64,000 nt of DNA from Paenibacillus macerans (lineage in GTDB: Bacteria > Bacillota > Bacilli > Paenibacillales > Paenibacillaceae). Each line of letters starts with the position of its first letter. Position 1 is the stretch's first letter. Made by a program: the position numbers and the translations under genes. The notes under the pieces are model-generated. The model saw only the letters and a list, made by a program, of their open reading frames with translations. It searched no databases and was not told the origin of the DNA. This document shows, piece after piece, positions 17,352 to 25,941 of this stretch. The stretch covers positions 4,466,501 to 4,530,500 of the forward strand of contig NZ_UGSI01000001.1 of NCBI RefSeq assembly GCF_900454495.1, given 5' to 3'.

Positions 17352-19094
17352 TCACGGGAGCTGCCGCCGGACTTCGGCCACTTCATCATCCCGGGGCATT
17401 TCATCGCCGTAACGGACTTTATAGTACAAGCGGACAAGGAGGCCCGCCCCCGTATTTTGCAGCTCCTTGACGCCGGCTGCCGCCAGCGGCGCCGGTCCCG
17501 GCCCATCGGCCGCGCGGGCTGCAAACAATTTAGGCCCGGCAGGCTTTGCGCCCTCGCCGGCAGCCGCGGGTTTGGCGAATATGGCCTCCCTTGCGGCCTT
17601 GGCGGCCTCCGCCTCCGCCGCGGCCGCGGCCAGCTTGCTGGCGTAGCCCGGCTTTTCCGCTTTCTCCTTCACCTTGCCCGCCGCCTTGCCGCGTCCCGTT
17701 TTTACGGCGCGTTCCCGCCTAATATCCAAGGCCGTTTCATAGGGCGTAAGATGCGGTTTGATCCGATACCCGCCTTTACGCTCCGCCTGCAGCATACGGC
17801 GGTACAAATAGCGGACTCTCTCCCGATTGTCCCGCAGCTCTTCCCAGCGTTCGGCTTTTCCGGGACGGAGCAGGGCCGTCCCCGCTTTTTTCCACTTTTT
17901 GAGCGCAGCTTCCCATGTGAAAATACGGACTTCCTCGTCGCGGTAGGCGGCGTTTTCCTCCACGGCCTTCTCCCGGCGCAGCAAATCCAGCAGGCGGTCG
18001 ATCGCCCGGCGCCATACTCCGCCCGCGTTCCGGTAAAGCCAATACAAGCCGAAACCAAGGGCTGCCGCAAGGGCAAGGATGCCGATGGAATAAAAAGCGA
18101 TGTCCAAGAGCCGCGACCAGATTCCCGGCTCGTGCGCCTCCGCCGCCGGCTGCATCGGCTGCATGGGCGGCAGTTCTACCGCTTGTTCCGGCGGCGGCTC
18201 CTGCTTCCCCGGGCGGGCCAGCCATTGGACAAACGTTTTCACCATACCCCACAGCTGGCGCCCGAGCCACCCGCCCGCCCCGGCCGCCAGCGCCAGGGCG
18301 ACGATGACGATAACGCCGATGAACAGGCGGTTATGGCGTTTCAAGCCGCCGGGAAGCCGCTCCGCTGGATCGCCGGACAGAAAGCTGTAGCGCAGGAGGC
18401 TGTCGTTCGTAACGAACAAGGCCAGCGCCAAGCAGGCCGCCCCCGACCAGGTGAGCAGCGGGACCGTTCCTTCGAGCCCGGGAATACGCGGGAAGACGAT
18501 GCCGGCGACAAAGTATAAGGCGATGCCGGACCAGTACAGGCGGAAATTGCCGATCCGCAAAGCGGCCGTAAGCCCCTGGAGGCAGCTGAACGCGCCGGCG
18601 GCAAACCAGAAGCCGGCGCGCACCATCGCAAGCGCGAGGGCCATGGGCTTGGCCGGGCCAGCGATGGAACCCGCGGCCGCAGCCGCGCCGGTACCAGTGC
18701 CAACAATGGCATTGACATTAGTAGTAGCACCAGCATCCGCGTTGGCGACCGCGCCGGTCCACGTCCCGCTCCAAGCCTCTGCCCAGGCGCCGGCGCCTGC
18801 CCAAACCGCTGCCAGGGCAAGCACCGCTCCCAGCAGCAAGGCGGCGGCCCACCGCTGCCACACCCTGCGCAGCCGGTTGCGCAGCAGCACGCCCCCTAGC
18901 GATGCCAGCGGCAGCACTCCCAGCCAAACCGCCTCCCCCGGCCCCAGCAAATAGGCCTGAGCGGCGAGCCAAACCGGGAGCAGCAGGCCCAGTTCGACTT
19001 GGCAGGACAGCCAAAGCTTTAACGAGCTGTATATGTAAGCGGAACCATTGGGTTTCGCGCCAATCGCTTTCCCCTGGCTTGCATCTGGTTTCAC
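17352..19094 (-). CDS. DUF4129-domain membrane protein
   Basis: A 580-residue membrane protein with several hydrophobic segments in the first 250 residues, a single segment near residue 340, and a C-terminal DUF4129-like helical domain (LYRRMLQAERKGGYRIKPHL TPYET). Such domains are found at the end of transglutaminase-like TgpA proteins and in operons with MoxR and DUF58 genes, but no transglutaminase Cys-His-Asp core is present here. An Ala/Gly/Thr-rich low-complexity insert lies near residues 110-155. GTG at 19094 is chosen because GGAGGT lies 7 bases upstream; the ATG at 19109 overlaps that site and lacks its own. MoxR and DUF58 genes lie 25 kb away (42.9-45.1 kb). Confidence 0.7.
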   Translation of the reverse strand: MKPDASQGKAIGAKPNGSAYIYSSLKLWLSCQVELGLLLPVWLAAQAYLLGPGEAVWLGVLPLASLGGVLLRNRLRRVWQRWAAALLLGAVLALAAVWAGAGAWAEAWSGTWTGAVANADAGATTNVNAIVGTGTGAAAAAGSIAGPAKPMALALAMVRAGFWFAAGAFSCLQGLTAALRIGNFRLYWSGIALYFVAGIVFPRIPGLEGTVPLLTWSGAACLALALFVTNDSLLRYSFLSGDPAERLPGGLKRHNRLFIGVIVIVALALAAGAGGWLGRQLWGMVKTFVQWLARPGKQEPPPEQAVELPPMQPMQPAAEAHEPGIWSRLLDIAFYSIGILALAAALGFGLYWLYRNAGGVWRRAIDRLLDLLRREKAVEENAAYRDEEVRIFTWEAALKKWKKAGTALLRPGKAERWEELRDNRERVRYLYRRMLQAERKGGYRIKPHLTPYETALDIRRERAVKTGRGKAAGKVKEKAEKPGYASKLAAAAAEAEAAKAAREAIFAKPAAAGEGAKPAGPKLFAARAADGPGPAPLAAAGVKELQNTGAGLLVRLYYKVRYGDEMPRDDEVAEVRRQLP

Positions 19095-19405
19095 GCCAAT
19101 AACCTCCATTATTTTATAACTGGAACCGGCTCTTCAGAACATGTATATCAACTCATTCACCGATAAAATCATCATACCATAACCGTGGCGGATCCGGCGC
19201 CATTTCTGTCCGTGCATCGTCACTCATCACATAGAAAGGCGGCCTCCCCGGTTGCTATTCCGGAGAACGGCCGCTTTGTCGCTTTGTTGCCTTGGCGCCG
19301 ATATCCATTTCATGCTTACATCGCCGCCGAGCCGGACGGCCAAGGTAAGGTCCATTGGAAAATTCCAATTAGGTTGACGGAAAGTGCGCGCCATCTTGAG
19401 ATCTC

Positions 19406-19469
19406 ATTGGAAATATCCAATCAAGCGGCTATATTTACCGGCAAATTTTAATTCTATTGGATATTTCCA
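19406..19469. repeat. Dispersed repeat B, copy 1
   Basis: A 64-bp element starting ATTGGAAATATCCAATCA and ending TTCTATTGGATATTTCCA, which closely matches 24278-24342. Both ends are TGGA...TCCA palindromes. A further ATTGGAAAATTCCAAT lies just upstream (about 19354-19369). The 19095-19545 gap holds no gene I would accept. Confidence 0.65.
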
Positions 19470-19545
19470 CTCAAAACGGCGGGTCAGCTCTCAGCATATG
19501 AACGATTAAACAACCAAGCTAGCAAAAAGACGTCTTTCCCAACAG

Positions 19546-20538
19546 TCAGCCAACCGAAGTTTCGGTATACTCGGCGCCATCCTCGGCGGCGGTGCCGACG
19601 CGTTGAACGAGCAGCGGGTTTTTGCGCGCTTCCGCTTCGAACTCCACCATTTCCTGCAGCCCGGCATAAAACGAGTAAGCCGGCTGCCACCACAACACGT
19701 CGCGGGCTTTGCCGTTATCCAGCACGCTATGCTCGATATCGCCCGATTGCGGGGGGCGGTGCTGCGGTGATACGTTTCTCCCGCTCAGCTCCCTGAGAAC
19801 GTCGACGGCTTCCAGGAGGGAAATCCCGGTGCCGCTGCTGATGTTCATGACCTGCCGGGACCCGGTGCGCAGCGCCGCCGCGTTGGCCGCCGCCACATCC
19901 TTTACATAAATAAAGTCGCGCGTCTGGCTGCCGTCCCCGTACACTTCGAGCGGCAGCCCCGCTATCATGCGTTCCACGAACGCCGTGAGCACCCCGTCCT
20001 CCCCGGTCCGGGTTTCGCGTATTCCGTAGACGTTGGCATACCGGAGAATGGAATAATCCAAATTGTACCGCCCGGCAAAAGACTGGATGTACATTTCCGC
20101 GACCAGCTTGGAGACGCCGTAACAGGACAACGGCTCCGTCGCATGCGTTTCCTTGACGGGAACCTCCCGCGGATTGCCGTAAACCGCGGCGGATGAAGCG
20201 TAGATGATTTTCCGCACCTCGTAACGCGCGCACAGCTGAAGGAGCCGGATCGTCCCCATAATGTTCGTTTCCGCATCGTCCAGCGGTTTTTGCAAGGAGC
20301 GTTGGACGCTGATCTGCGCCGCGAGGTGAATGACGGAGTCCGGCCGTTCTAAGGCAAAAACATGCTCCAGCTCCTCCGACACGATATCCAGCTGATACAC
20401 GGTCACCGACTTGTCCCTGCCCAGGTTCCTGACCGCCGCGGCCCGGTCGACCACCACCACTTGGTCTCCTTGCGCCACAAGAAGTTCTACCGTATGCCGC
20501 CCAATAAATCCCGCTCCCCCAGTTACTAACACTTTCAT
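19546..20538 (-). CDS. NAD-dependent epimerase/dehydratase (UDP-glucose 4-epimerase-like, extended SDR)
   Basis: A 330-residue extended SDR. The Rossmann motif GGAGFIG is at the N-terminus (MKVLVTGGAGFIGRHTVELL). The active-site pair YGVSK follows SSAAVYGNP, and the NDP-sugar-binding region contains GDGSQTRDFIYVKDVA. Enzymes of this type interconvert UDP-glucose/galactose or their N-acetyl forms. Position beside the polysaccharide locus suggests it supplies a nucleotide sugar to it. The start at 20538 is preferred because GGGAG lies upstream and the motif begins immediately; the open frame extends to 20595 without a better site. It is divergent from the LCP gene. Confidence 0.88.
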   Translation of the reverse strand: MKVLVTGGAGFIGRHTVELLVAQGDQVVVVDRAAAVRNLGRDKSVTVYQLDIVSEELEHVFALERPDSVIHLAAQISVQRSLQKPLDDAETNIMGTIRLLQLCARYEVRKIIYASSAAVYGNPREVPVKETHATEPLSCYGVSKLVAEMYIQSFAGRYNLDYSILRYANVYGIRETRTGEDGVLTAFVERMIAGLPLEVYGDGSQTRDFIYVKDVAAANAAALRTGSRQVMNISSGTGISLLEAVDVLRELSGRNVSPQHRPPQSGDIEHSVLDNGKARDVLWWQPAYSFYAGLQEMVEFEAEARKNPLLVQRVGTAAEDGAEYTETSVG

Positions 20539-20798
20539 TGTTCCGACTCTCCCATTCCACGGTTTTCCGCCAGATTTCACTGTCTCAAACACCATATGTC
20601 AGCAATTTCCGGAATATACTCCGCGGTGCCGGATAATCGCAGGCCGGCGATCGCAGCCCGGCTCGCAAACTCGTGCGGCGCAGTTTTCCCCGCCTTTTTC
20701 CCGCACCCATAGAATAGAAGGCGCCAATGGCAAATATACTGCTATGAAGCTAGCAAAGAAGCCCGCAAATATACCTATTCCGGAGATGGAGAGGAACT

Positions 20799-21851
20799 AT
20801 GAAAATACCCAAAAAACTGGTCATATCGATATTGATGCTGGTGCTTGTCCTGTGCGGAAGCACGCTATGGCTGTACTTGAAATTCGAGCCGTCCCGGCAT
20901 TTTCGCAGCGCTGATATCCCGGTGTTGGCTTCGCCTTCGTCCGTCCCGGAAGCGAAAGCGAACGAAGGCGTAAATCCAAACGCCGGCCTTTCCGGCACAG
21001 ATGGCCGCCCGGAAGCCGGCGGCCTTGGCGGCAACGAAGGAAACGCCCAAAACGAAGGGGCCGTTAAAAAAGCGGCCGGCAGCTTCAACATCCTGCTGCT
21101 GGCGACGGATGCGCGAGCCGCAGAAGCCTCCCGGACCGATGTGCTAATGCTGGTTCACGTCAATCCGAAAAACGGTTCCGTCCATCTGTTGTCGATTCCC
21201 AGGGACACCCGGGTCCGCCTGCCGGGCATCGGCCTGACCAAAATCAACCACGCCCACGCGATGGCGGAAGCGCGCGGCAAAAGCGCTCACGCCGGCACCG
21301 AAGCGGCGATCCAAGCGGTTAGCAATCTTTGCGGATGCTCCATCAACTATTACGTCAAAACCGATTTTGCAGGGTTCGAGCATTTCGTCGACACGATCGG
21401 CGGCATCGACATTGAGCTCGATTCCCCCGTCCGGCTGACCTATCACCATTTGACGCTGCCCGCCGGCAACCAGCATTGGGACGGCCAAACGGCGCTTCGC
21501 TTCGTCCGGGAGCGCAAATCGCTGCCGGACGGGGACAACGCCCGCCAGCAAAACCAGGCGCTGGTGCTCAAAGCGATCGCGCAAAAGCTGCTCGTCCCCG
21601 ACAACCTGTCCCGGCTGCCCGACTTGGCCAACCAGGCGCTGAAGGACTTTCTCGACACGAATCTCACCAAAAGCGATATGATCAGCCTCGCCTGGATGGC
21701 CAAAAATATCGAAGCCGCCGACATCGGCTATACTCAGTTTCCGGGCAACAGCGGCAAAGCCTACGATCCGCTTGTGAAGACCGATCTGTATTATTGGATG
21801 CCGGATATGGCGGCCTGGGAGCAAATGTCCGGCGAAGTTTTGGGGGATTAA
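20799..21851 (+). CDS. LCP (LytR-CpsA-Psr) family cell-wall glycopolymer ligase
   Basis: A 350-residue protein with an N-terminal membrane anchor (LVISILMLVLVLCGSTLWL) and an extracytoplasmic LCP domain: NILLLATDAR, RTDVLMLVHV, LLSIPRDTRVRLPG and KINHAHA. Conserved Arg and Asp residues that bind the polyprenyl phosphate are present. LCP enzymes transfer undecaprenyl-linked glycopolymers to peptidoglycan. Located beside the polysaccharide locus, it may attach that polymer to the wall. It is followed after 3 bases by the beta-helix gene, so the two form an operon. The ribosome-binding site is AGAGGAA. Confidence 0.92.
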   Translation: MKIPKKLVISILMLVLVLCGSTLWLYLKFEPSRHFRSADIPVLASPSSVPEAKANEGVNPNAGLSGTDGRPEAGGLGGNEGNAQNEGAVKKAAGSFNILLLATDARAAEASRTDVLMLVHVNPKNGSVHLLSIPRDTRVRLPGIGLTKINHAHAMAEARGKSAHAGTEAAIQAVSNLCGCSINYYVKTDFAGFEHFVDTIGGIDIELDSPVRLTYHHLTLPAGNQHWDGQTALRFVRERKSLPDGDNARQQNQALVLKAIAQKLLVPDNLSRLPDLANQALKDFLDTNLTKSDMISLAWMAKNIEAADIGYTQFPGNSGKAYDPLVKTDLYYWMPDMAAWEQMSGEVLGD

Positions 21852-21854
21852 GCG

Positions 21855-23174
21855 ATGCCTTTCGGGAACGGGGGCAAGCCGGGCCGGTTCAGCCGCCGAA
21901 GCAAACGGCCGCGATGGAATACGAAATTGGCCGTGTTGGCGCTGCTTGGCCTGGCCGTTTGCCTGGCGCCGGCGATCTGCCGCCTGCAAGCAACGTTCAC
22001 TGCGCCTACGGCCGTATTGAACGTCAAGGATGCCGGAGCCAAAGGAGACGGTATCGCCGACGATACCGAGGCGTTTCGGCAAACGCTGCGTTTGGCCGCT
22101 GACTTAAGTCGCGGCGCCGAAGTGATCGTTCCGGCGGGAACCTACCTGCTGCGGCCGGATCAACCGCTGCCGCTCGGCAACCATGTGTCCGTACGCGGAC
22201 AGGGGAGTCCGGTGCTGAAATTCGCCGCCGCGCCCGATGCCGGACACGGCTTCGAAGCCATCAATATTGCCGGCCGGGACATCCGCCTGGAAGGTCTGGT
22301 TATCGACGGCGGTTACCGCCTCAACCGCGGCATCGGCATCCATACCGGCTCGTCCGACGTACGGATCACCGGCAGCGTCATTCGGCATTTCGGCCCTTCG
22401 GACGATCCGCAAAGCCCGCTTTTCAACTCCGTTGTTTCCGGCCTGATGATTTATGGCGGCACCGAACAGATCACAATCCGAGGCTGCACGATTACCGGCA
22501 TCGCAGCGGCCCACCATCCTCCGGTGGCGCGCGGGATCATGGTCTGGAGCGAACCCGGCAAGCCGTTTGCCCGGTTCGTCAACATCACCGGCAACGTCAT
22601 TTCGCATATTACGCCGCGGGAGGACGCGGATGGAATATTTTTTGACAAGCCGCCCGCCGAATCGCCGTTATCCCGCTCCGTCATCGAAGGCAACCTCATC
22701 CACCACGCCGCCAAACGGGGGATAAAAATCTCCGCACCGGGGGTAACCGTCACCCGCAACCGTATAACCAATTCTTTTTCCGGCGATAACCGCTACTTGT
22801 TTCCGCCGGACGATCCGCTTCCGCAGGATATGTATTCGGCCATTTCCGTTTATGCCAGCTATGTGACCGTGTCGGGCAATTCGATCGGCGGAACGGGCAG
22901 CTACTACGCGGCGATTGAAGCCGATGCCGGGCCGCTGCATGATCTCGTCATCGAAAACAACAAAATTTCCGGCGGCACCGCGGCTTTCCGGCAAAATACG
23001 AGCGGAATCCGCCTGGGCGAGGTCCGCCGCTTCCGCATCACAGGGAACACGATCAGCCAGGTGGAAAAGGGAATCCGCCTGTCCCCGGAGGCGGAAGCGG
23101 AAAAGCGCAAGGGAACGGGAAAAATTGCGGACAATAGCATCGCAGACGATAATGTCGCGGAACCCCCGGAATAG
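21855..23174 (+). CDS. Membrane-anchored right-handed beta-helix protein (pectate-lyase-3-like)
   Basis: A 439-residue protein with a basic N-terminus, one membrane segment (LAVLALLGLAVCLAPAIC), then a pectate-lyase-superfamily start (VLNVKDAGAKGDGIADDTEA) and a ladder of beta-helix coils rich in GN.I and NNKISGG turns. Such proteins cleave or bind acidic polysaccharides. It is translationally linked to the LCP gene and is a paralogue of the protein at 40052-41326: both carry an HHISP/HITP, DADGI/DGDGI, KRGIKI/KRAIKI and GSYYAAIE pattern. A role in trimming or modifying the locus's own polymer during export is an inference. Confidence 0.82.
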   Translation: MPFGNGGKPGRFSRRSKRPRWNTKLAVLALLGLAVCLAPAICRLQATFTAPTAVLNVKDAGAKGDGIADDTEAFRQTLRLAADLSRGAEVIVPAGTYLLRPDQPLPLGNHVSVRGQGSPVLKFAAAPDAGHGFEAINIAGRDIRLEGLVIDGGYRLNRGIGIHTGSSDVRITGSVIRHFGPSDDPQSPLFNSVVSGLMIYGGTEQITIRGCTITGIAAAHHPPVARGIMVWSEPGKPFARFVNITGNVISHITPREDADGIFFDKPPAESPLSRSVIEGNLIHHAAKRGIKISAPGVTVTRNRITNSFSGDNRYLFPPDDPLPQDMYSAISVYASYVTVSGNSIGGTGSYYAAIEADAGPLHDLVIENNKISGGTAAFRQNTSGIRLGEVRRFRITGNTISQVEKGIRLSPEAEAEKRKGTGKIADNSIADDNVAEPPE

Positions 23175-23211
23175 CTGGCGGCTTGGGCGAAAAGGCGGAA
23201 CGAACGAAAAA

Positions 23212-23246
23212 GCGGCCGACTTTCCCGTCGGCCGCCCAACTTTTTA
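23212..23246 (+). terminator. Terminator of the LCP/beta-helix operon
   Basis: GCGGCCGAC and GTCGGCCGC pair around TTTCCC, followed by CCAACTTTTT. Confidence 0.75.
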
Positions 23247-23302
23247 ATACCGTTTTATCTCAAAAGATGAACAATGCTTAATCTCGTTTACGCCTACGCC
23301 GG

Positions 23303-23719
23303 TTACGCTTGGTTGGACGAAGGATCGGCCATATGGAAAACTTCCCATATATGCCCGTTTATGTCCTGAAAACCCCACTGGTACATAAAGCCGTGATCCT
23401 GCGGATCACTCGACGGGACTGCCCCGGCGGCAAAGGCTTTATTGACGATTTCGTCCACGTGTTCGCGGCTGTCGGCGGCCAGGGAAACAAGCACTTCGCA
23501 GGTTTTCGCCGCATCGGCAAGCTCTTTTTTGATGAATGTTTGGAAATAAGGCTCCACGAGCAGCATGGCGTAGGTGGTGTCGTTGATGATCATGCAGGTA
23601 GCCTTGTCGTCCGTAAATTGCAAGTTGAACTCAAATCCGATTTTTCCGAAGAAATCCATCGTTTTCTGCAAATCTTTTACCGGCAGGTTAATAAATGTAC
23701 TCTTCGCCTGAAAAGCCAT
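23303..23719 (-). CDS. VOC/glyoxalase-family protein
   Basis: A 138-residue protein with the vicinal-oxygen-chelate fold: FINLPVKDLQKTMDFFGKIG at the N-terminus and QDINGHIWEVFHM at the C-terminus. Members include metallo-enzymes of resistance or lyase type as well as uncharacterised proteins, so the substrate is unknown. GAGGTG precedes the ATG. It is monocistronic and shows no clear link to the neighbouring polysaccharide genes. Confidence 0.85.
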   Translation of the reverse strand: MAFQAKSTFINLPVKDLQKTMDFFGKIGFEFNLQFTDDKATCMIINDTTYAMLLVEPYFQTFIKKELADAAKTCEVLVSLAADSREHVDEIVNKAFAAGAVPSSDPQDHGFMYQWGFQDINGHIWEVFHMADPSSNQA

Positions 23720-23946
23720 GCGCGATCACCTCTTCAATTAAGTTCAATATCTCCCCCAGCATAAAGCATCATTTCAGAAACATCAAGAGAGAGATCGCGT
23801 ACGAGAAACACCGCCTGGGGAGTTTGCTGCGGCTTTTTTTAAATGCGCAGCCAACCAAGCCTCTGCCGGAAAAAGAGGAGAAAGCGACTCAAACTCAACC
23901 TGCAAAAATCCGGACTGCCCGAGAAACTCCAGCGAGAAACTTAGAA

Positions 23947-24146
23947 CATAAGGGCAAAAAGTGTTGCTATTCCGGCGATATCCGTCTGTTTGAGTGCAAT
24001 AGAGGCATTTTATGTCGTTATTTCCCCCCGTCGCAAGGAAATGCCCGCGTTTCGGACCATACCTGGAAAATAAGTACACAAATTGCCGCTATTGGGAATG
24101 AACAGGCTTGGCTCCGGATAATAAGTACATAAAGTGCCGCTATTTT
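23947..24146 (+). repeat. Dispersed repeat A, copy 1 (composite, about 200 bp)
   Basis: Four related units in tandem, each about 28 bases, running from an ATAAG- or AATAGAG-like start to a CGCTATT-like end; the last reads ATAAGTACATAAAGTGCCGC then TATTTT. The whole stretch aligns end to end with 42705-42905 (inverted), 47457-47656 and 58380-58580 (inverted). It is non-coding and lies in the 790-bp gap 23720-24510, which has no gene. Confidence 0.8.
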
Positions 24147-24277
24147 GCAGCCGATGGTTGGTCCTCTTCGCCGTTCCAGGAGCCAACCGCCAAGCGCCGA
24201 TTTCCAGGTTAGTCAGGCTATTCATACGTGAAATTCCAGGACAAATGACCCGATTTCAGGCGGAGAGCGGAAGTTTG

Positions 24278-24342
24278 ATTGGAAAAATCCAATCAGGCGG
24301 TCGTATTTACCATTGGATTTCCAATTCTATTGGATATATCCA
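24278..24342. repeat. Dispersed repeat B, copy 2
   Basis: A 65-bp match to 19406-19469: starts ATTGGAAAAATCCAATCA and ends TTCTATTGGATATATCCA. Confidence 0.65.
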
Positions 24343-24373
24343 ATGGCCATGCCGGTAGGCTAGTCTCAACAAC

Positions 24374-24396
24374 AAAAAAGCGCCGATCGCTGGCGC
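24374..24396 (-). terminator. Terminator of the polysaccharide operon
   Basis: On the minus strand GCGCC and GGCGC pair around AGCGATC and are followed by TTTTTT, about 115 bases after the stop of the last gene of the run. Confidence 0.75.
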
Positions 24397-24510
24397 AATA
24401 AAGCTGAAGTGCGTTTAGCGGTTGTTTTTCTTTAGCCGGCCGCAAACCTTCTCCTCTCTGGTATGGGAGGACGATGCGGGGTCCTCGATGGCGGGGGCCG
24501 CGGCGGCGGT

Positions 24511-25941
24511 CTATGAAGTTCCCTCAAACGATGAGGACGAAGCCATAGGCGGCGGCGCCACCGGCAACGGAGCGGGCGACGGCGCCGGATGCTCCACCCC
24601 CTTTGCCTGCTCGCGCTGAAGAATGACCCGGATCGTCTGGAACAAAATCTGGATATCGAGCAGCAGCGAGTATCGTTTGATGTACATCAGATCGTAGCGA
24701 AGCTTGTCGGACGGCGTGGACGCATAGCCGGCCATCACCTGGGCGTAACCGGTCAGCCCGGGTTTGACCATCATGCGGTATGTATAGTGGGGCAGCTCCT
24801 CCTTGAACCGGTTGATGAAAAACGCCCGCTCCGGCCGGGGGCCAACCAGGCTCATCTGCCCAAGCAGCACGTTGAACAGCTGCGGCAGCTCGTCGATGCG
24901 GGTAGACCGCATGAACCGGCCCAGCCGCGTGATCCGGGGATCGTCCCGCCCCGCCAGCACGGGGCCGGTCATCCCCTCGGCGTCTTCCACCATGCTGCGG
25001 AATTTATAGAGCGGGAAAGGCTTTTCCGCAAGCCCGACGCGCTCCTGCACGTACAGCGCTTTGCCTTTGGATGTCAGCGGAATCGCCGCAAACATGAACA
25101 GCATGACGGGGGAGGCCGCCAGCAGCAGCAGCCCGGAGACCAGCAGGTCGAACAGGCGCTTGACGAGCCGCTCCGGCAGCGAAAGATGCGGCGGCATCAG
25201 CGAATAGACAAGCAGATCGTCGATTTGCTGCGGCTCGGCGTCGGCCAAATACAGCTCATAAAAGTCCGGAATCATGACGACCTCCACATTTCTCCGCCCG
25301 GCCAGTCGGACCCATTCCGCTTTCGCCGGGGAAGGCAGACCGGGGCCGACGATCAGCGCTTCGATGCCCGTCCAGACGTGCTCCGGCAGCCTCTCCCCCG
25401 CCTCGGCACTTTGGATGATCCGTTCAATGTGGAAGCAAGGTTTGCCTTTGAGCATGATTTTGTGCAGAGTGGTCAAGTCCGAAGGCGAGCCGGGGCCGAT
25501 GACGACCAACGTCCGTTTGCGGCCGATGCCCTGACTCTGTACAAAAAACAACAGCAGCCTCAGACCAAACGACAGCAGCAATTGTACAAAAAAAGTCACA
25601 AACAGCAGCCACGGCGGCAAAAAAAACGACCGCGTCCCATACCCGAAAACGATCAGTTCGGCCGCGATAAACAGCTGGGCCAATACGAGATTGAACAAAA
25701 ACTGCGATGGTTTGCGCCGCCCGGCCAAATCATACAAATTAAAAAAATAGTATGTCACGATCGTAAACAGCACAAGCCACGGGGCATTGCGGAAAAAGGC
25801 CTCCTGGACCGCAACAAGCGGGAAGGCTCTGCCCGCCAGTACCAGCAGCCGCTCGGCAAGCAAACAGCCGGCATAAACCATCAGGCCGTCCAGCAGCCAT
25901 AACACCACCTTCATTCCCCTGCTCCGATACAGTTTAATCAA
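24511..25941 (-). CDS. Initiating sugar transferase (polyprenyl glycosylphosphotransferase)
   Basis: A 476-residue membrane protein. The N-terminal part has about four or five membrane segments and a nucleotide-binding-like region (TLVVIGPGSPSDL). The C-terminal bacterial sugar transferase domain has KRLFDLLVSGLLLL, FPLYKFRSM, RSTRIDELPQLFNVL, LVGPRPERAFF and KPGLTGYAQV. It transfers a sugar-1-phosphate to undecaprenyl phosphate, the first step of repeat-unit assembly. TTG at 25941 is the start (GGAGG 8 bases upstream); it overlaps the stop of the preceding glycosyltransferase by 4 bases. It is the last gene of the operon. The C-terminus is a Pro/Ala-rich tail. Confidence 0.95.
   Translation of the reverse strand: MIKLYRSRGMKVVLWLLDGLMVYAGCLLAERLLVLAGRAFPLVAVQEAFFRNAPWLVLFTIVTYYFFNLYDLAGRRKPSQFLFNLVLAQLFIAAELIVFGYGTRSFFLPPWLLFVTFFVQLLLSFGLRLLLFFVQSQGIGRKRTLVVIGPGSPSDLTTLHKIMLKGKPCFHIERIIQSAEAGERLPEHVWTGIEALIVGPGLPSPAKAEWVRLAGRRNVEVVMIPDFYELYLADAEPQQIDDLLVYSLMPPHLSLPERLVKRLFDLLVSGLLLLAASPVMLFMFAAIPLTSKGKALYVQERVGLAEKPFPLYKFRSMVEDAEGMTGPVLAGRDDPRITRLGRFMRSTRIDELPQLFNVLLGQMSLVGPRPERAFFINRFKEELPHYTYRMMVKPGLTGYAQVMAGYASTPSDKLRYDLMYIKRYSLLLDIQILFQTIRVILQREQAKGVEHPAPSPAPLPVAPPPMASSSSFEGTS

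Noticed and set aside
19185..19451. 88-codon plus-strand frame between the DUF4129 and epimerase genes
   Set aside because: It runs through repeat B, has no ribosome-binding site, and its composition is not protein-like.
23783..24132. Open reading frames on both strands in the 23.7-24.2 kb gap
   Set aside because: They fall mostly inside repeat A copy 1, lack ribosome-binding sites and have no recognisable protein features.
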